A stretch of DNA of 64,000 nucleotides from Mycolicibacterium boenickei (GCF_010731295.1 NZ_AP022579.1:1674001-1738000), one strand, 5' to 3'; shown: positions 28,665 to 37,713, counted from the first letter of the stretch. Numbers and translations: made by a program. Notes: generated from the letters alone by a model not told the origin.

Positions 28665-29549
28665 CTAGCCCTCGAACGGTCGCCGAGGGTGCGCCCAGTG
28701 CAACCGGACGGTCTGCCCTGGCCGGACCTGACCCAGCTTGTCGATGTCCTCGTCGGTCACCACGCCGATCACCGGATAGCCGCCCGTGACGGGGTGGTCG
28801 GGCCCGAGGATCACCGGAAAACCGTTGGGCGGGATCTGGATTGCCCCGCGCGTCGCGCCTTCGCTGGGCAGCTGGCGGTCGGGCCAGCGGTAGTCCAGCG
28901 GCATGCCGACCAGACGCATCCCGACCCGGTCACTGTGGGTGGTCACCAGCCAGTTGGTGCGCACCAGGACGTCGGGGTCGACGAACCAGTCGTCCCGCGG
29001 GCCGGGCACCACATTCAGTTCCAGCACGTCGTCGGTGATCGAGGCGACCGGTGCCTGGTCGGTCTCGGGCAGATCGGCGGTGTGTTCGCCGACCGGCAGG
29101 ATGTCGCCGGGCTGCAGCGGGGCCGGCCCGATCGCCGACATCACGTCGTAGCTCCGCGAACCCAGCACCGGTTCGACGGCGATGCCGCCACGTACCGCCA
29201 GGTAGCTGCGCAGCCCCGAGTGCGGGGCGCCCAGCGAGATCACCTGACCGTCGTGCACGTGGTGAATACTGTTGGTGCCAAACGGGATTCCGTTGACGGC
29301 CGGGTCGGTGTCCGCGCCGGTGACCGCGATGGTGACGTCCCCGCCGACCACCCGGGCCGAGAAGCCGCCGAACATCACCTCGACGGTGGCGTGTTCACCG
29401 GGGTTGGCGACGAGCCGGTTGGCCAGGGTGTGGGCCCGACGGTCGGCGGCACCCGAGCGGGTGACGCCGAGGTGGGCCATTCCGGGGCGGCCCAGATCCT
29501 CGACCAGTGCGAGAGGTCCGGTGCGCAGCACTTCCAATCTGGTGGTCAT
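28665..29549 (-). CDS. pxpC: 5-oxoprolinase subunit C / allophanate hydrolase subunit 2-like (KipA family)
   Basis: A 294-aa AHS2 domain protein, start ATG 29549 behind GAGGAGG. Signatures: [24 protein letters not shown], then [21 protein letters not shown] and [34 protein letters not shown]. PxpB/PxpC act with a LamB/YcsF protein (PxpA) as ATP-dependent 5-oxoprolinase; no pxpA is present in this window. Equivalent to Rv0263c. Confidence 0.88.
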   Translation of the reverse strand: MTTRLEVLRTGPLALVEDLGRPGMAHLGVTRSGAADRRAHTLANRLVANPGEHATVEVMFGGFSARVVGGDVTIAVTGADTDPAVNGIPFGTNSIHHVHDGQVISLGAPHSGLRSYLAVRGGIAVEPVLGSRSYDVMSAIGPAPLQPGDILPVGEHTADLPETDQAPVASITDDVLELNVVPGPRDDWFVDPDVLVRTNWLVTTHSDRVGMRLVGMPLDYRWPDRQLPSEGATRGAIQIPPNGFPVILGPDHPVTGGYPVIGVVTDEDIDKLGQVRPGQTVRLHWAHPRRPFEG

Positions 29550-29566
29550 GATGTCCTCCTCGCCGA

Positions 29567-30235
29567 CTAGCCGATGGCCCGGAACTGCACCCACGTACCG
29601 GGGGTGAGCAGCGCGGGTTGGTCCCGATGTACGTCGAACATCACCGCGTCGGTGCGTCCGATCAACTGCCAGCCGCCGGGCGACTGCCGCGGGTAGATGC
29701 CGCTGAACTCGCCGGCCAGTGCCACCGCGCCGGCGGGGACGCTGGTGCGGGGCTCGGCCCGGCGCGGCACCTGTAGTCGCGTGTCGCCGCCGACGAGATA
29801 GGCGAATCCGGGGGCGAAGCCCATGAAGCCCACCTGCCACGGGGTGCCGGTGTGCGCCGCGATCACCTCGTCCGGGGTCAGCCCGGTCAGTGTCGCGACG
29901 TCGTTCAGGTCGTCGCCGTCATAGACCACGTCGATGGTCACGTCAGCCTGGCCGGTGGGCCGGACCGGTGCCGCTCCGGGCTGCAGCCGCAACGTACCCA
30001 GGCGTTGGCGGGTGGGTGCCTGATAGCGGGGATCGGCCAGCTTGATCAAGATCGTGCGGGAGGCCGGCACGATATCGACCACACCGAGCAATTGGGCCGC
30101 CGTGAGCGTGGCGGTCCACACCAAAACATCGGCAGTGCTGTCGAACTCGAGCAGCAGAGCCTGATCGCCATAGTCGCGGGCGGTGCCTGGGTTCAGGCTC
30201 GGTCCCGCGTCCATCACCTCTGATGTCACACTCAT
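29567..30235 (-). CDS. pxpB: 5-oxoprolinase subunit B / allophanate hydrolase subunit 1-like (KipI family)
   Basis: A 222-aa AHS1 protein: [12 protein letters not shown] at the N-terminus, the conserved [22 protein letters not shown] and [30 protein letters not shown]. First gene of the pxpBC pair, 17 bp before pxpC. It forms the heteromeric PxpBC part of 5-oxoprolinase, recycling pyroglutamate (Rv0264c-like). ATG 30235; promoter and operator described separately. Confidence 0.88.
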   Translation of the reverse strand: MSVTSEVMDAGPSLNPGTARDYGDQALLLEFDSTADVLVWTATLTAAQLLGVVDIVPASRTILIKLADPRYQAPTRQRLGTLRLQPGAAPVRPTGQADVTIDVVYDGDDLNDVATLTGLTPDEVIAAHTGTPWQVGFMGFAPGFAYLVGGDTRLQVPRRAEPRTSVPAGAVALAGEFSGIYPRQSPGGWQLIGRTDAVMFDVHRDQPALLTPGTWVQFRAIG

Positions 30236-30260
30236 GACCTGAAGCTACCCGCGAGTAGCT
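30236..30260 (-). promoter_or_regulatory. pxpB leaderless promoter overlapped by an inverted repeat
   Basis: On the minus strand TAGCTT (30247-30242) ends 6 nt before the pxpB ATG. A perfect inverted repeat AGCTAC-N6-GTAGCT (30243-30260) covers the -10 box, so a repressor bound there would block the promoter. Confidence 0.55.
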
Positions 30261-30309
30261 AAGAAAGCGCCCGCTCTATGAACCTTGCCAGAGGTGCCTT
30301 ATCGAAGCC

Positions 30310-31014
30310 TCAAACGGCGGCCTGATAAGTGGGCTCGCGGCGCTTGATCGCGGCGATCACGCGGTAGGTGATCGGCAGCATGATCACCTCGACGGCGGTC
30401 TTGTAGACCCAGCCCAGCGCGGTGTAGGTGACGAAGTCGCCGAAGGTGCTGATCCCGATCGCACTGGCCGCGATGCCGCAGAACACCAGGGTGTCACCGA
30501 GCTGGCCGGCGAAGGTGGATCCGACCAGGCGGGCCCACAGGTGCTTCTCCTTGGTTCGTTCCTTGATGGCAACGACGACCCAGGCGTTGATGGTCTGCCC
30601 GACGATGAACCCGGCCAGGCCCGCCACGATCAGCTGCGTGTAGGCGTGGACGATGTTCTCGAAGTGCTCCTGATTGGTGTAGAAGTCCGCCGCTGGGAGA
30701 TAGATGGTGATCCAGAATGCCAGTGCGGCAAGAGCATTCATCGAGAATCCGAGGAAGATGGCGCGGCGCGCGGCCTTGAACCCGTACACCTCGGAGAGCA
30801 CGTCGCCGATCACGTAGGTGAGCGGGAAGACGATGAAGCCGCCGTCGGTGATGATCGACCAGTTGCCGATGATCGGGCCGAAGGCGACGCCCTTGGTGGC
30901 GGTGACGTTGGAGATGATCACCAGTGCCGTGAAGACCGCGACGAGCACCGGATAGTAGGCCGAGCCGACGATGGCGGTGCCGCGGTGCTCGGAGTGTTCC
31001 TTGGTGCTTGTCAC
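30310..31014 (-). CDS. YhhQ/VUT-family (queuosine precursor transporter-like) membrane protein
   Basis: A 234-aa polytopic protein with six TM helices and the family segments ALVIISNVTATKGVAFGP, GGFIVFPLTYVIGDVLSEVYG and FAGQLGDTLVFCGIAA. The family imports 7-deazaguanine precursors (preQ0/preQ1) in E. coli; whether this host uses them is not shown here. GTG start. It is 12 bp downstream of fecB2, so probably the same transcript. Confidence 0.82.
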   Translation of the reverse strand: MTSTKEHSEHRGTAIVGSAYYPVLVAVFTALVIISNVTATKGVAFGPIIGNWSIITDGGFIVFPLTYVIGDVLSEVYGFKAARRAIFLGFSMNALAALAFWITIYLPAADFYTNQEHFENIVHAYTQLIVAGLAGFIVGQTINAWVVVAIKERTKEKHLWARLVGSTFAGQLGDTLVFCGIAASAIGISTFGDFVTYTALGWVYKTAVEVIMLPITYRVIAAIKRREPTYQAAV

Positions 31015-31026
31015 CCGGTCATCTTG

Positions 31027-31977
31027 TCAGGTCAGTGCCTGGTTGAGCAGTGGCGGCAGTTGGTCGGCCACCACGGGGTAGGACAGCGGAGAGGCGAACG
31101 CGATGGCGCCGGCCAGGTCTTTGGGGGTGAAAACGTGCCGCTTGCGGGTGGTTGCCCGCAACTCGGCGATCGTTGGGTCGGCGAGCAGGGCGTCGCGCTC
31201 CTGATCGCTCTCGGTGGTCCAGATCAGCACGTCGGCGGCGTCGAGCACCGAGGCGAAGTCTGAGCGCGGGATCAGCTCCGGTGTCGGGGGAATGACGAAG
31301 CCCATCTGAGTGAGGAACTCGGTGCGCCACCCCGTCTGGGTTTGCACGCCGTCGCGGAACAAGGTGCCGGCCAGCAGCATGGCCTTCTTGCCGGCGAATC
31401 CCGGGTTGTTGGTGGCCACCGTCTTGAACCTGTCGTCCACCCCGGCGATCAGCCCAGTCATCGCGTCGTTCTGGAACAGCGCCTGACCGATCAGGGTGGC
31501 CTGGTCGCGCCACGGTTCGAAGAACGCGTCGGGGCCGGACTGCGCGATGGTCGGCGCGATCTCGGACAGCTTGGCGTAGGTGTCGGCGTCGAGTCCGGCG
31601 TTGGTGGCCACGATCAGGTCCGGATTGAGCGCTTTGATCTCGTCGACCTGGATGCCGTCGGTCAGGCTGAGCACGGCGGGCTGGGCGCCCCCGAGTTTCG
31701 GTTGCGCCCAGGGCCACACCGCGTGCGGCTCGCCCCCGAACCACTCGGTCGTGGCGACCGGGACGACACCGAGGGCCAGCAGGTCGTCCTGTTCGGTGAA
31801 CCCTGCGCTCACCACGCGTTTCGGCGGTCCGGGGATGTTGGTGTCGCCGAAGAGGTGGCGGACGGTTACCGAACCGTCTTTTCTGACTTCGCCGGGCTTT
31901 TGCGTGCTACATGCGGCGACCAGGGCCATCGCAGCGGTGACCGTGAAAAACCCTCGCCGTGACCAGGTTGTCGGCAC
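31027..31977 (-). CDS. fecB2: FecB2-like siderophore/haem-binding lipoprotein
   Basis: A 316-aa periplasmic substrate-binding lipoprotein. Signal peptide with lipobox LVAACS. The PeripBP fold is indicated by PPKRVVSAGFTEQDDLLALGVVPVA and IKALNPDLIVATNAGLDADTYAKLSEIAPTI. It is equivalent to Rv0265c, an Fe(III)-siderophore/haem-linked protein. GTG start; TACCCT (31989-31984) ends 6 nt before it, so the mRNA is probably leaderless. No permease or ATPase is adjacent. Confidence 0.85.
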   Translation of the reverse strand: MPTTWSRRGFFTVTAAMALVAACSTQKPGEVRKDGSVTVRHLFGDTNIPGPPKRVVSAGFTEQDDLLALGVVPVATTEWFGGEPHAVWPWAQPKLGGAQPAVLSLTDGIQVDEIKALNPDLIVATNAGLDADTYAKLSEIAPTIAQSGPDAFFEPWRDQATLIGQALFQNDAMTGLIAGVDDRFKTVATNNPGFAGKKAMLLAGTLFRDGVQTQTGWRTEFLTQMGFVIPPTPELIPRSDFASVLDAADVLIWTTESDQERDALLADPTIAELRATTRKRHVFTPKDLAGAIAFASPLSYPVVADQLPPLLNQALT

Positions 31978-31993
31978 TTAGCCAGGGTAACGG

Positions 31994-33127
31994 CTACCCC
32001 GTGCCGAAGCTGCCGAACAAACCGCCGAAGAGCAGGGAGGCCAACCCGAGCGCCACCACGATGTTGACCACGGTCGCCGCCGCGAACAGCACGATGGGCC
32101 GCCAGCCTGCCTCCTTGAGGCCGCGCAGCGAGAACTCCAGGCCGATCGCGACGAAGGCAAAGATCAGGAACCAGGTCCGCAGGTCGTTGACCGTCGCGAT
32201 GGCCGCCTTGCCGTCGGCCGCGAACTGCAGATACAGCGTGCCGACGACCGAGGCGGCGATGAAGCCGAGGACGAATTTCGGGAACCGGTCCCAGAATTCG
32301 CGCAGCGACGGACGTGCCACCGTCGGGTCGGGCGTGTCGGACTGGCGCTCGACCTTCAAGGCGAAGTAGGCGGTGAGGGCGATGGCGACGATGCCGATCA
32401 ACGCGTTCTGTGTGGTCTTGACGATGGTGGCGATTTGCAGCGCGTGCTCACCGGCGATCGTGCCTGCCGCGGCCACGGCCGCGGTGGTGTCGATGTTGCC
32501 GCCGATCCAGGCCCCGGCGACCGCGTCGGACAGCCCGAACACGTCGGCCAGCCACGGCAGCAGGAAGATCGAGGGCAGGGCGAACACGATGACGAGCGAC
32601 GCCGCGTAGGCCAGTTGCTCCTTGCGAGCCTGGACGGCACCTGCGGCCGCGATGGCCGCACTCACCCCGCAGATCGACACCGCCGAGGCGAGCAGTGCCC
32701 GCAGTTTGTCGTCGAGTCCGAGTCGTCCGCCCAGCCACCAGGTGAACCCGAAGACGATCGAGATCAGCAGCAGGGCTTGGATGATCGCGGGCCCCGCGGC
32801 GGTGGCGAGCACCTTGAGATTGATCGAGGCGCCGAGCAGGACCAGGCCGGTCTTGATGAAGAACTCGGTGCGAAAGCCCTGCGACAGCACGTCACGGAGC
32901 GCGAACCTCGCCAAGACGGCATTGCCGATCAGGCCGAGAGCGATTGCGTAGACCGGGAATTCGACTGACTTGGCGACTTTGGCCAACGGGGTTCCGGCGG
33001 CCCAGTGGGGCACCTGGGTCTCCAGGAATCGGGTCGCTGCGCCCAGTGCGATGACCACCAGCACGCCGGCGACGGCGTAACCGAGCTTCGATGAGCGCTC
33101 TTCGGAGCGTTCCTCGGTGCTGGTCAT
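31994..33127 (-). CDS. YeiH/UPF0324 family transporter (putative sulfate exporter family)
   Basis: A 377-aa membrane protein with about ten TM helices and the family's GxxxxLGASINL (GLVLLGASINLKVLATAAGP), SICGVSAAIAAAGAVQARKE and GAWIGGNIDTTAAVAAAGTI repeats. A two-inverted-repeat anion exporter fold is likely; the substrate is unverified. The start codon overlaps the stop of a 29-aa membrane-peptide ORF upstream (33124-33213), suggesting translational coupling. Confidence 0.85.
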   Translation of the reverse strand: MTSTEERSEERSSKLGYAVAGVLVVIALGAATRFLETQVPHWAAGTPLAKVAKSVEFPVYAIALGLIGNAVLARFALRDVLSQGFRTEFFIKTGLVLLGASINLKVLATAAGPAIIQALLLISIVFGFTWWLGGRLGLDDKLRALLASAVSICGVSAAIAAAGAVQARKEQLAYAASLVIVFALPSIFLLPWLADVFGLSDAVAGAWIGGNIDTTAAVAAAGTIAGEHALQIATIVKTTQNALIGIVAIALTAYFALKVERQSDTPDPTVARPSLREFWDRFPKFVLGFIAASVVGTLYLQFAADGKAAIATVNDLRTWFLIFAFVAIGLEFSLRGLKEAGWRPIVLFAAATVVNIVVALGLASLLFGGLFGSFGTG

Positions 33128-33213
33128 GGGATCACGCTGCCGGGGATGGCACCGACGAGCACGAGGGTCAGTAGGGTGAGGCCGACGATCACGGCCAGCC
33201 AGTCTTCGTTCAC
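33124..33213 (-). CDS. 29-aa single-TM membrane peptide coupled to the YeiH gene
   Basis: Begins GTG 33213 and reads MNEDWLAVIVGLTLLTLVLV, then GAIPGSVIP: a short acidic N-terminus and one TM helix, like KdpF-type small subunits. Its TGA overlaps the YeiH ATG (CATGA). TAGCCT ends 7 nt upstream of the GTG, fitting a leaderless start; the only AGGAG-like sequence is too far away. Likely a small partner subunit of the transporter. Confidence 0.65.
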   Translation of the reverse strand: MNEDWLAVIVGLTLLTLVLVGAIPGSVIP

Positions 33214-33384
33214 GCGCGTCAGGCTAGAGAGCTCCAAAACCGCCGGGGAGCCTTGCGATCTGTGCGAATACAACCGGTTACGAACGAGGTGCATCCTGGC
33301 AGGGGACCGGTTATTGTCGATCCCGCATATAGGGCGTCCCCCGGGAATTATTCTCGACTCACGGGGACCTACTGAGGAGTGGTC

Positions 33385-33684
33385 ATGCGGAGCATGTGGC
33401 GTCCAGTGTTACTCGGCCTGGCCAGTTTGACTGTACCGATCGCCGTCGCCTCCGCACCGCCGGCCGCCGCTGATTGTGTCGATGCCGGCGGTTCGACGGT
33501 GTGCGCGCAGGGCAACGTCCGCGGCGGGGGTCCGACCCCGCCGAAGGCCGGTCCCTACTACCCGTATCCGTGTGCCAACGACTGGTATTGCGGTGACTGG
33601 GGCCTCGAGATCAACCTCGACCCCGGCCGACCTGACAACGGTGGCGGCGGCGGTGGCGGCGGTTGGCGCCCCGGGCGTCCGTGA
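33385..33684 (+). CDS. Small secreted Cys/Gly-rich hypothetical protein
   Basis: A 99-aa protein: signal peptide MRSMWRPVLLGLASLTVPIAVAS...PAAA|D, then a short mature part with four Cys (DCVDAGGSTVCAQG and CANDWYCGDW), probably two disulfides, an aromatic YYPYP stretch, and a Gly-repeat C-terminus (GGGGGGGGW). ATG 33385 with GAGGAG upstream is preferred over GTG 33379. No family recognised. Followed closely by the haemophore gene. Confidence 0.7.
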   Translation: MRSMWRPVLLGLASLTVPIAVASAPPAAADCVDAGGSTVCAQGNVRGGGPTPPKAGPYYPYPCANDWYCGDWGLEINLDPGRPDNGGGGGGGGWRPGRP

Positions 33685-33722
33685 GCCTCAGCTCAGTTAT
33701 CCGAGTCGACTTAGGAGCCACG

Positions 33723-34040
33723 ATGTTCTCCCGTGTGATCGCCGCCGGCGCAATCAGCTTGTCGCTCTTGGCCGTTGGTGCGCCCGTCGCCGCAGCGGAA
33801 GGGCCGAACTGCACCGCTGCCGACCTGGCCGGTGTGATGGCCGGGGTCCGCGCGGCCACCTCGGCATATCTGTTCAGCCATCCGGACGTCAACGCGTTCT
33901 TCACCAGCCTCAAGGGGCAGTCCAACGAGCAGATGGCCGATTCGGTGCGGGTCTACCTCCAGGACAAGCCGGAGATCAAGGCAGAGCTGACGGGTATCCG
34001 GCAACCGGCGACTGATTTCCGCAACCGCTGCGGCGGATAG
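33723..34040 (+). CDS. Haemophore-like secreted haem-binding protein (Rv0203-like)
   Basis: A 105-aa secreted protein of the mycobacterial haemophore family. Signal peptide MFSRVIAAGAISLSLLAVGAP, cleavage near VAAA|E. The mature helical domain has the family pattern NCTAADLAGVMAGVRAATSAYLFSHPDVNAFFTSLKG and a C-terminal FRNRCGG Cys that pairs with the first Cys. AGGAG ribosome site. It would scavenge haem outside the cell. It is separated from the preceding secreted protein gene by 38 bp on the same strand. Confidence 0.85.
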   Translation: MFSRVIAAGAISLSLLAVGAPVAAAEGPNCTAADLAGVMAGVRAATSAYLFSHPDVNAFFTSLKGQSNEQMADSVRVYLQDKPEIKAELTGIRQPATDFRNRCGG

Positions 34041-34063
34041 TCGCCTTTTCGCGGTCAGGTAGG

Positions 34064-34666
34064 TCAGGTCCGGACCAGTCCGCGCAGGAGCACCGCCAGA
34101 CCGTATTCGAAGGCATCGTCGGCACGCGCCGGCCGGGGCGCGCCGGTGGCCAGCGCGGCGGTCAACTCCGGACCGACCGGATCCCCGGACTCCCACGGTT
34201 TGTCGGGGGCAGTGAGGTCGAGGGCCGACCCCAGCACGTAGTTGTCGACCAGGGTGATGGTCCGCAGCGTGTCGGTGGGGCTGAACCCGGCGCGGGTCAG
34301 GGTGACGGCCAACGCGTTGTACATCGTCAGCGCCTGGCGGCTGTTGACGGCGTGGGCGGTGAGCAGGGGAATCAGCCGCGGATAGCGGGCGAAGCTGTTG
34401 CGGTACGAGCGCATGATGTCGGCCAGGATCTCGGCCCACGGCCGGTCGGCGTCGACGTCGGGCAACTCGACTTCCGACATGGCCCGTTCGCGGAGCAGTT
34501 CGACGATCTGCTCGCGTCCGGACACGTGGTTGTACAGCGACGACGGGCTGACCTTGAGCCTGCGGGCCAGTTCGGGGATGGTGAATCCACCGGTTGTGTT
34601 GACGAGATTCATTGCCGCACTGGTGATCCGGTCCATTGACAGGATCGGTGTCGATGGTCGCCCCAT
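34064..34666 (-). CDS. TetR-family regulator
   Basis: A 200-aa TetR protein: HTH MNLVNTTGGFTIPELARRLKVSPSSLYNHVSGREQIVELLRER, then a TetR C-terminal ligand domain (WAEILADIMRSYRNSFARYPRLIPLL...). Start ATG 34666 behind AAGGGGGAA. It diverges from the amidohydrolase/permease pair across 90 bp containing a short inverted repeat, so it probably represses that operon and itself. Confidence 0.88.
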   Translation of the reverse strand: MGRPSTPILSMDRITSAAMNLVNTTGGFTIPELARRLKVSPSSLYNHVSGREQIVELLRERAMSEVELPDVDADRPWAEILADIMRSYRNSFARYPRLIPLLTAHAVNSRQALTMYNALAVTLTRAGFSPTDTLRTITLVDNYVLGSALDLTAPDKPWESGDPVGPELTAALATGAPRPARADDAFEYGLAVLLRGLVRT

Positions 34667-34730
34667 GACCTGTTCCCCCTTGATTTCGTCCCACCGCTTG
34701 CCAACTTGGTGGTCTGGGTCACAGAATAAA

Positions 34731-34743
34731 CGAATTCCATTCG
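34731..34743. promoter_or_regulatory. Candidate TetR operator CGAAT-TCC-ATTCG
   Basis: A 13-bp perfect inverted repeat between the divergent TetR and amidohydrolase starts, 14 bp before the amidohydrolase ATG and overlapping the region where its promoter should be. Confidence 0.5.
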
Positions 34744-34756
34744 CTTTAGGAGTCGC

Positions 34757-36358
34757 ATGACCACTCTGTTCCATGGCGGTGTCATCTGGACACCCACGAT
34801 GACCACCGATGCGCTGCTGGTCGGCGATGGCGTGGTGCAGGCAGTGGGTGACGACGCATCGGCGTCGACGGCCGATCGGAAGATCGACCTCGAAGGCGGC
34901 TTCCTGATGCCGTCGTTCGGCGACGGTCATGCCCACCCGCTGTTCGGCGGTCTGGAGTCGGCAGGCCCCGCGGTTCGGCCCTGCCGGTCGATCGAGCAGA
35001 TCGTGTCGGCGGTCAAGGAGTTCGCCGACGCGAATCCTGATCAGGAGTGGATCGTGGGCGCGTCGTACGACGGCAGCCTCGCCCCCGATGGCTTGTTCGA
35101 CGCGCGATGGCTCGACGCGGCGGTCCCGGACCGGCCGGTGGTGTTGCGCGCCTGGGACTACCACACTTTCTGGGTCAATTCGGCTGCGTTGCAGCGCGCG
35201 GGCATCACCGCTGACACGCCTGAGCCGGTGCTCGGTGAGATTCCGCGCCGTGAGGACGGCACGCCGCTGGGCACATTGCGCGAGTGGGGCGCCACCGATC
35301 TGATCACCGCCGTCATGCCGGCCCGTGACGAGGCCGTCCGGGTCGCGGCGTTGGGTACGGCCGCCGACTACTACCTGGCCCGCGGCGTGACGTGGGTTCA
35401 GGACGCCTGGGTCGAACCGGCCGAGCTCGACACCTACCTCGCGGCCGTCCGGCAGGGCGCCCTGCGGATGCGGTTCAATCTGGCGTTCTATGCCGATCCG
35501 CGCCACTTCGACACGCAGGTAACGCAATACGCAGCGGCCAGGGACCGGGTTCAGGCCGCGGGCTCGCCGCTGCTGACCGCGCAGACCGTGAAGTTCTTCG
35601 CCGACGGCGTGGTGGAGAACGAGACCGGCGCGCTGCTGGAGCCGTATTGCTCGGGCCTGCACTCGCACGGCATGCAGTTGTGGGAGGGCGACACCCTGGC
35701 CGAGGCGGCCAGGAGGGTGGACGAGCTGGGTCTGCAGATCCACATCCACGCCATCGGCGATGCCGCGGTCCGCCAGGCCCTGGACGCCATCGAATACGTT
35801 GCGCGGCACAACGGTCCGCGGGACCGCCGGCCCGTGATCGCCCATGCCCAGCTGGTGGACGACGACGATCTGGGCCGGTTCGCGGAGCTGGGTGTCATCC
35901 CGAACATGCAGCCGCTGTGGGCGCAGATGGACGCCCTGATGACGGTGCTCACGATTCCCCGGCTCGGAACCCAACGGGCCGACCGCCAGTACCGGATGCG
36001 CACGCTGGAGAGTTCCGGTGCGGCACTGGCGTTCGGATCGGACTGGCCGGTGTCTTCGGGGGCGCCGCTGGACGGTATCGCGGTCGCGGTGTCGCGGTGC
36101 ACTTCCGAGGGTGAGCCGGTGGGCGGCTGGACCCCGCAGGAGGTCCTCCCCATCGAGCACGCGCTGACGTCGTACACCACGGCCGTCGCGTATCAGGCTT
36201 TCGCGGAAGAGAATTGGGGCCGCATCGTCCCCGGCGCGAGTGCTGACCTGGTCTGGCTGGACCGCGATCCGCGGTATCTGCCGCCGTCGGAACTCCCGGC
36301 ACTGAAGGTGCGCGCCACCTATCTGCAGGGCACGCAGGTCTATTCGGCCGCGGAATGA
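34757..36358 (+). CDS. Amidohydrolase family 3 (YtcJ-like) metal-dependent hydrolase
   Basis: A 533-aa cytoplasmic amidohydrolase. Metal ligands and motifs: GHAHPLFGG (HxH), the carboxy-Lys region TAQTVKFFADGVVENETGAL, HIHAIGDAAVRQALDAIE, IAHAQLVDDDDL, and FGSDWPVSSGAP with the catalytic Asp. The N-terminal and C-terminal beta-sandwich parts are present, so it is complete. TAGGAG ribosome site. Substrate unknown; the following APC permease likely imports it, under TetR control. Confidence 0.88.
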   Translation: MTTLFHGGVIWTPTMTTDALLVGDGVVQAVGDDASASTADRKIDLEGGFLMPSFGDGHAHPLFGGLESAGPAVRPCRSIEQIVSAVKEFADANPDQEWIVGASYDGSLAPDGLFDARWLDAAVPDRPVVLRAWDYHTFWVNSAALQRAGITADTPEPVLGEIPRREDGTPLGTLREWGATDLITAVMPARDEAVRVAALGTAADYYLARGVTWVQDAWVEPAELDTYLAAVRQGALRMRFNLAFYADPRHFDTQVTQYAAARDRVQAAGSPLLTAQTVKFFADGVVENETGALLEPYCSGLHSHGMQLWEGDTLAEAARRVDELGLQIHIHAIGDAAVRQALDAIEYVARHNGPRDRRPVIAHAQLVDDDDLGRFAELGVIPNMQPLWAQMDALMTVLTIPRLGTQRADRQYRMRTLESSGAALAFGSDWPVSSGAPLDGIAVAVSRCTSEGEPVGGWTPQEVLPIEHALTSYTTAVAYQAFAEENWGRIVPGASADLVWLDRDPRYLPPSELPALKVRATYLQGTQVYSAAE

Positions 36359-36369
36359 GAGGAACTGTC

Positions 36370-37713
36370 ATGTCCGATGTGGCTGAAGAGACCGAGGGCC
36401 GGCTACGGCGCGCCCTGGGGCTGCCGTCGTTGGTGCTGTTCGGTCTGGTCTACATGGTGCCGCTCACGGTGTTCACCACGTACGGCATCGTCACCCAGAC
36501 CACCGGTGGCCGGCTGTCGGTCGCCTATCTGGTGACGCTGGCGGCCATGGTGTTCACCGCCCGGTCCTACGCGGTGATGGCGGTCGCCTTCCCGGTCGCG
36601 GGGTCGGCATACACCTACACGCAGAAGACTTTCGGCGCCCCGGTCGGATTCCTCGCCGGCTGGTCCCTGCTACTGGATTACCTGTTCCTGCCGATGATCA
36701 ACTACCTGGTGATCGGGATCTATCTGCATGCAGCATTGCCCGCGATTCCGTCCTGGGTGTTCGTCGTGCTGGCCATCGCCATCGTGACGGTGCTCAACAT
36801 TGTCGGCATCGTGTCGGTGGCCAGGGCGAACTTCGTCATCATCGCGGTGCAGGCGATCTTCATCGTGACGTTCCTGGTGCTGGCCACCTCCAAGGTGTTC
36901 AGCCTGGGCATGCTCGACCTGATGGCGCCGCTCCGTGGCGACGGTACCGCGACCGGATTCAGCCCCGTGCTGGCCGGCGCGGCGATCCTGTGCCTGTCGT
37001 TCCTCGGTTTCGACGCGGTGTCCACCCTGTCGGAGGAGGCCAAGGAGCCCAGACGGTCTGTGCCGCAGGCGATCATGATCGCCACACTGGTTTCCGGCGT
37101 GATCTTCGTCGTGCTGTCGTATCTCGGACAGTTGGTGTTCCCGTCCAATCAGTTCGGCGACGTCGAGTCGGGATCGCTTGACCTGATGCTGACCGCGGGC
37201 GGACAGTTCCTGCAGACCTTCTTCACCGCGGCCTACGTCGCCGGTGCGCTCGGATCCGCCATCACGTCACAGGCTTCGGTGGCCCGAATCCTGTACGCGA
37301 TGGGACGCGACGGCATCCTGCCGCGCCCGATCTTCGGCTACGTCTCGCCGCGGTTCGCCACCCCGGTGTACGCGATCCTGGCCGTGTCGGTCGTGTCGCT
37401 GCTGGCCACCACGATCTCTTTGGCCACGCTGGCCTCGCTCATCAGTTTCGGTGCGCTGGTGGCATTTTCGGTGGTCAACCTGTCGGTCATCAAGCATTAT
37501 TTCGTCGACCTACGAGAGCGCGAGGGCATTCAGGTGGTCAGCAACCTCGTCCTGCCGCTGATCGGCTTCCTGCTGACCGTGTGGCTGTGGACGAGTCTGT
37601 CCGGGGTCACGCTGATCGTCGGGTTGTGCTGGCTGGCGGTGGGATTCGTGTGGTTGGCCGGAGTTACCCGCGGATTCCAGCGGCCGACGCCGGTGCTGGA
37701 CATGAAGGAGTAA
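36370..37713 (+). CDS. APC-family amino acid/polyamine permease
   Basis: A 447-aa permease with 12 TM helices; APC motif FPVAGSAYTYTQKTFGAPVGFLAGW and FLGFDAVSTLSEEAKEPRRSVPQAI in the TM6 region. ATG 36370 follows GAGGAA; the earlier in-frame ATG 36355 overlaps the amidohydrolase stop. Forms an operon with the amidohydrolase; it probably takes up the compound that enzyme hydrolyses. PuuP-like polyamine or amino-acid transport is the broad expectation. Confidence 0.87.
   Translation: MSDVAEETEGRLRRALGLPSLVLFGLVYMVPLTVFTTYGIVTQTTGGRLSVAYLVTLAAMVFTARSYAVMAVAFPVAGSAYTYTQKTFGAPVGFLAGWSLLLDYLFLPMINYLVIGIYLHAALPAIPSWVFVVLAIAIVTVLNIVGIVSVARANFVIIAVQAIFIVTFLVLATSKVFSLGMLDLMAPLRGDGTATGFSPVLAGAAILCLSFLGFDAVSTLSEEAKEPRRSVPQAIMIATLVSGVIFVVLSYLGQLVFPSNQFGDVESGSLDLMLTAGGQFLQTFFTAAYVAGALGSAITSQASVARILYAMGRDGILPRPIFGYVSPRFATPVYAILAVSVVSLLATTISLATLASLISFGALVAFSVVNLSVIKHYFVDLREREGIQVVSNLVLPLIGFLLTVWLWTSLSGVTLIVGLCWLAVGFVWLAGVTRGFQRPTPVLDMKE

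Noticed and set aside
34667..36160. N-terminal extension of the TetR frame up to 698 aa
   Set aside because: The extension is antisense to the amidohydrolase; ATG 34666 with AAGGGGGAA gives a normal 200-aa TetR.
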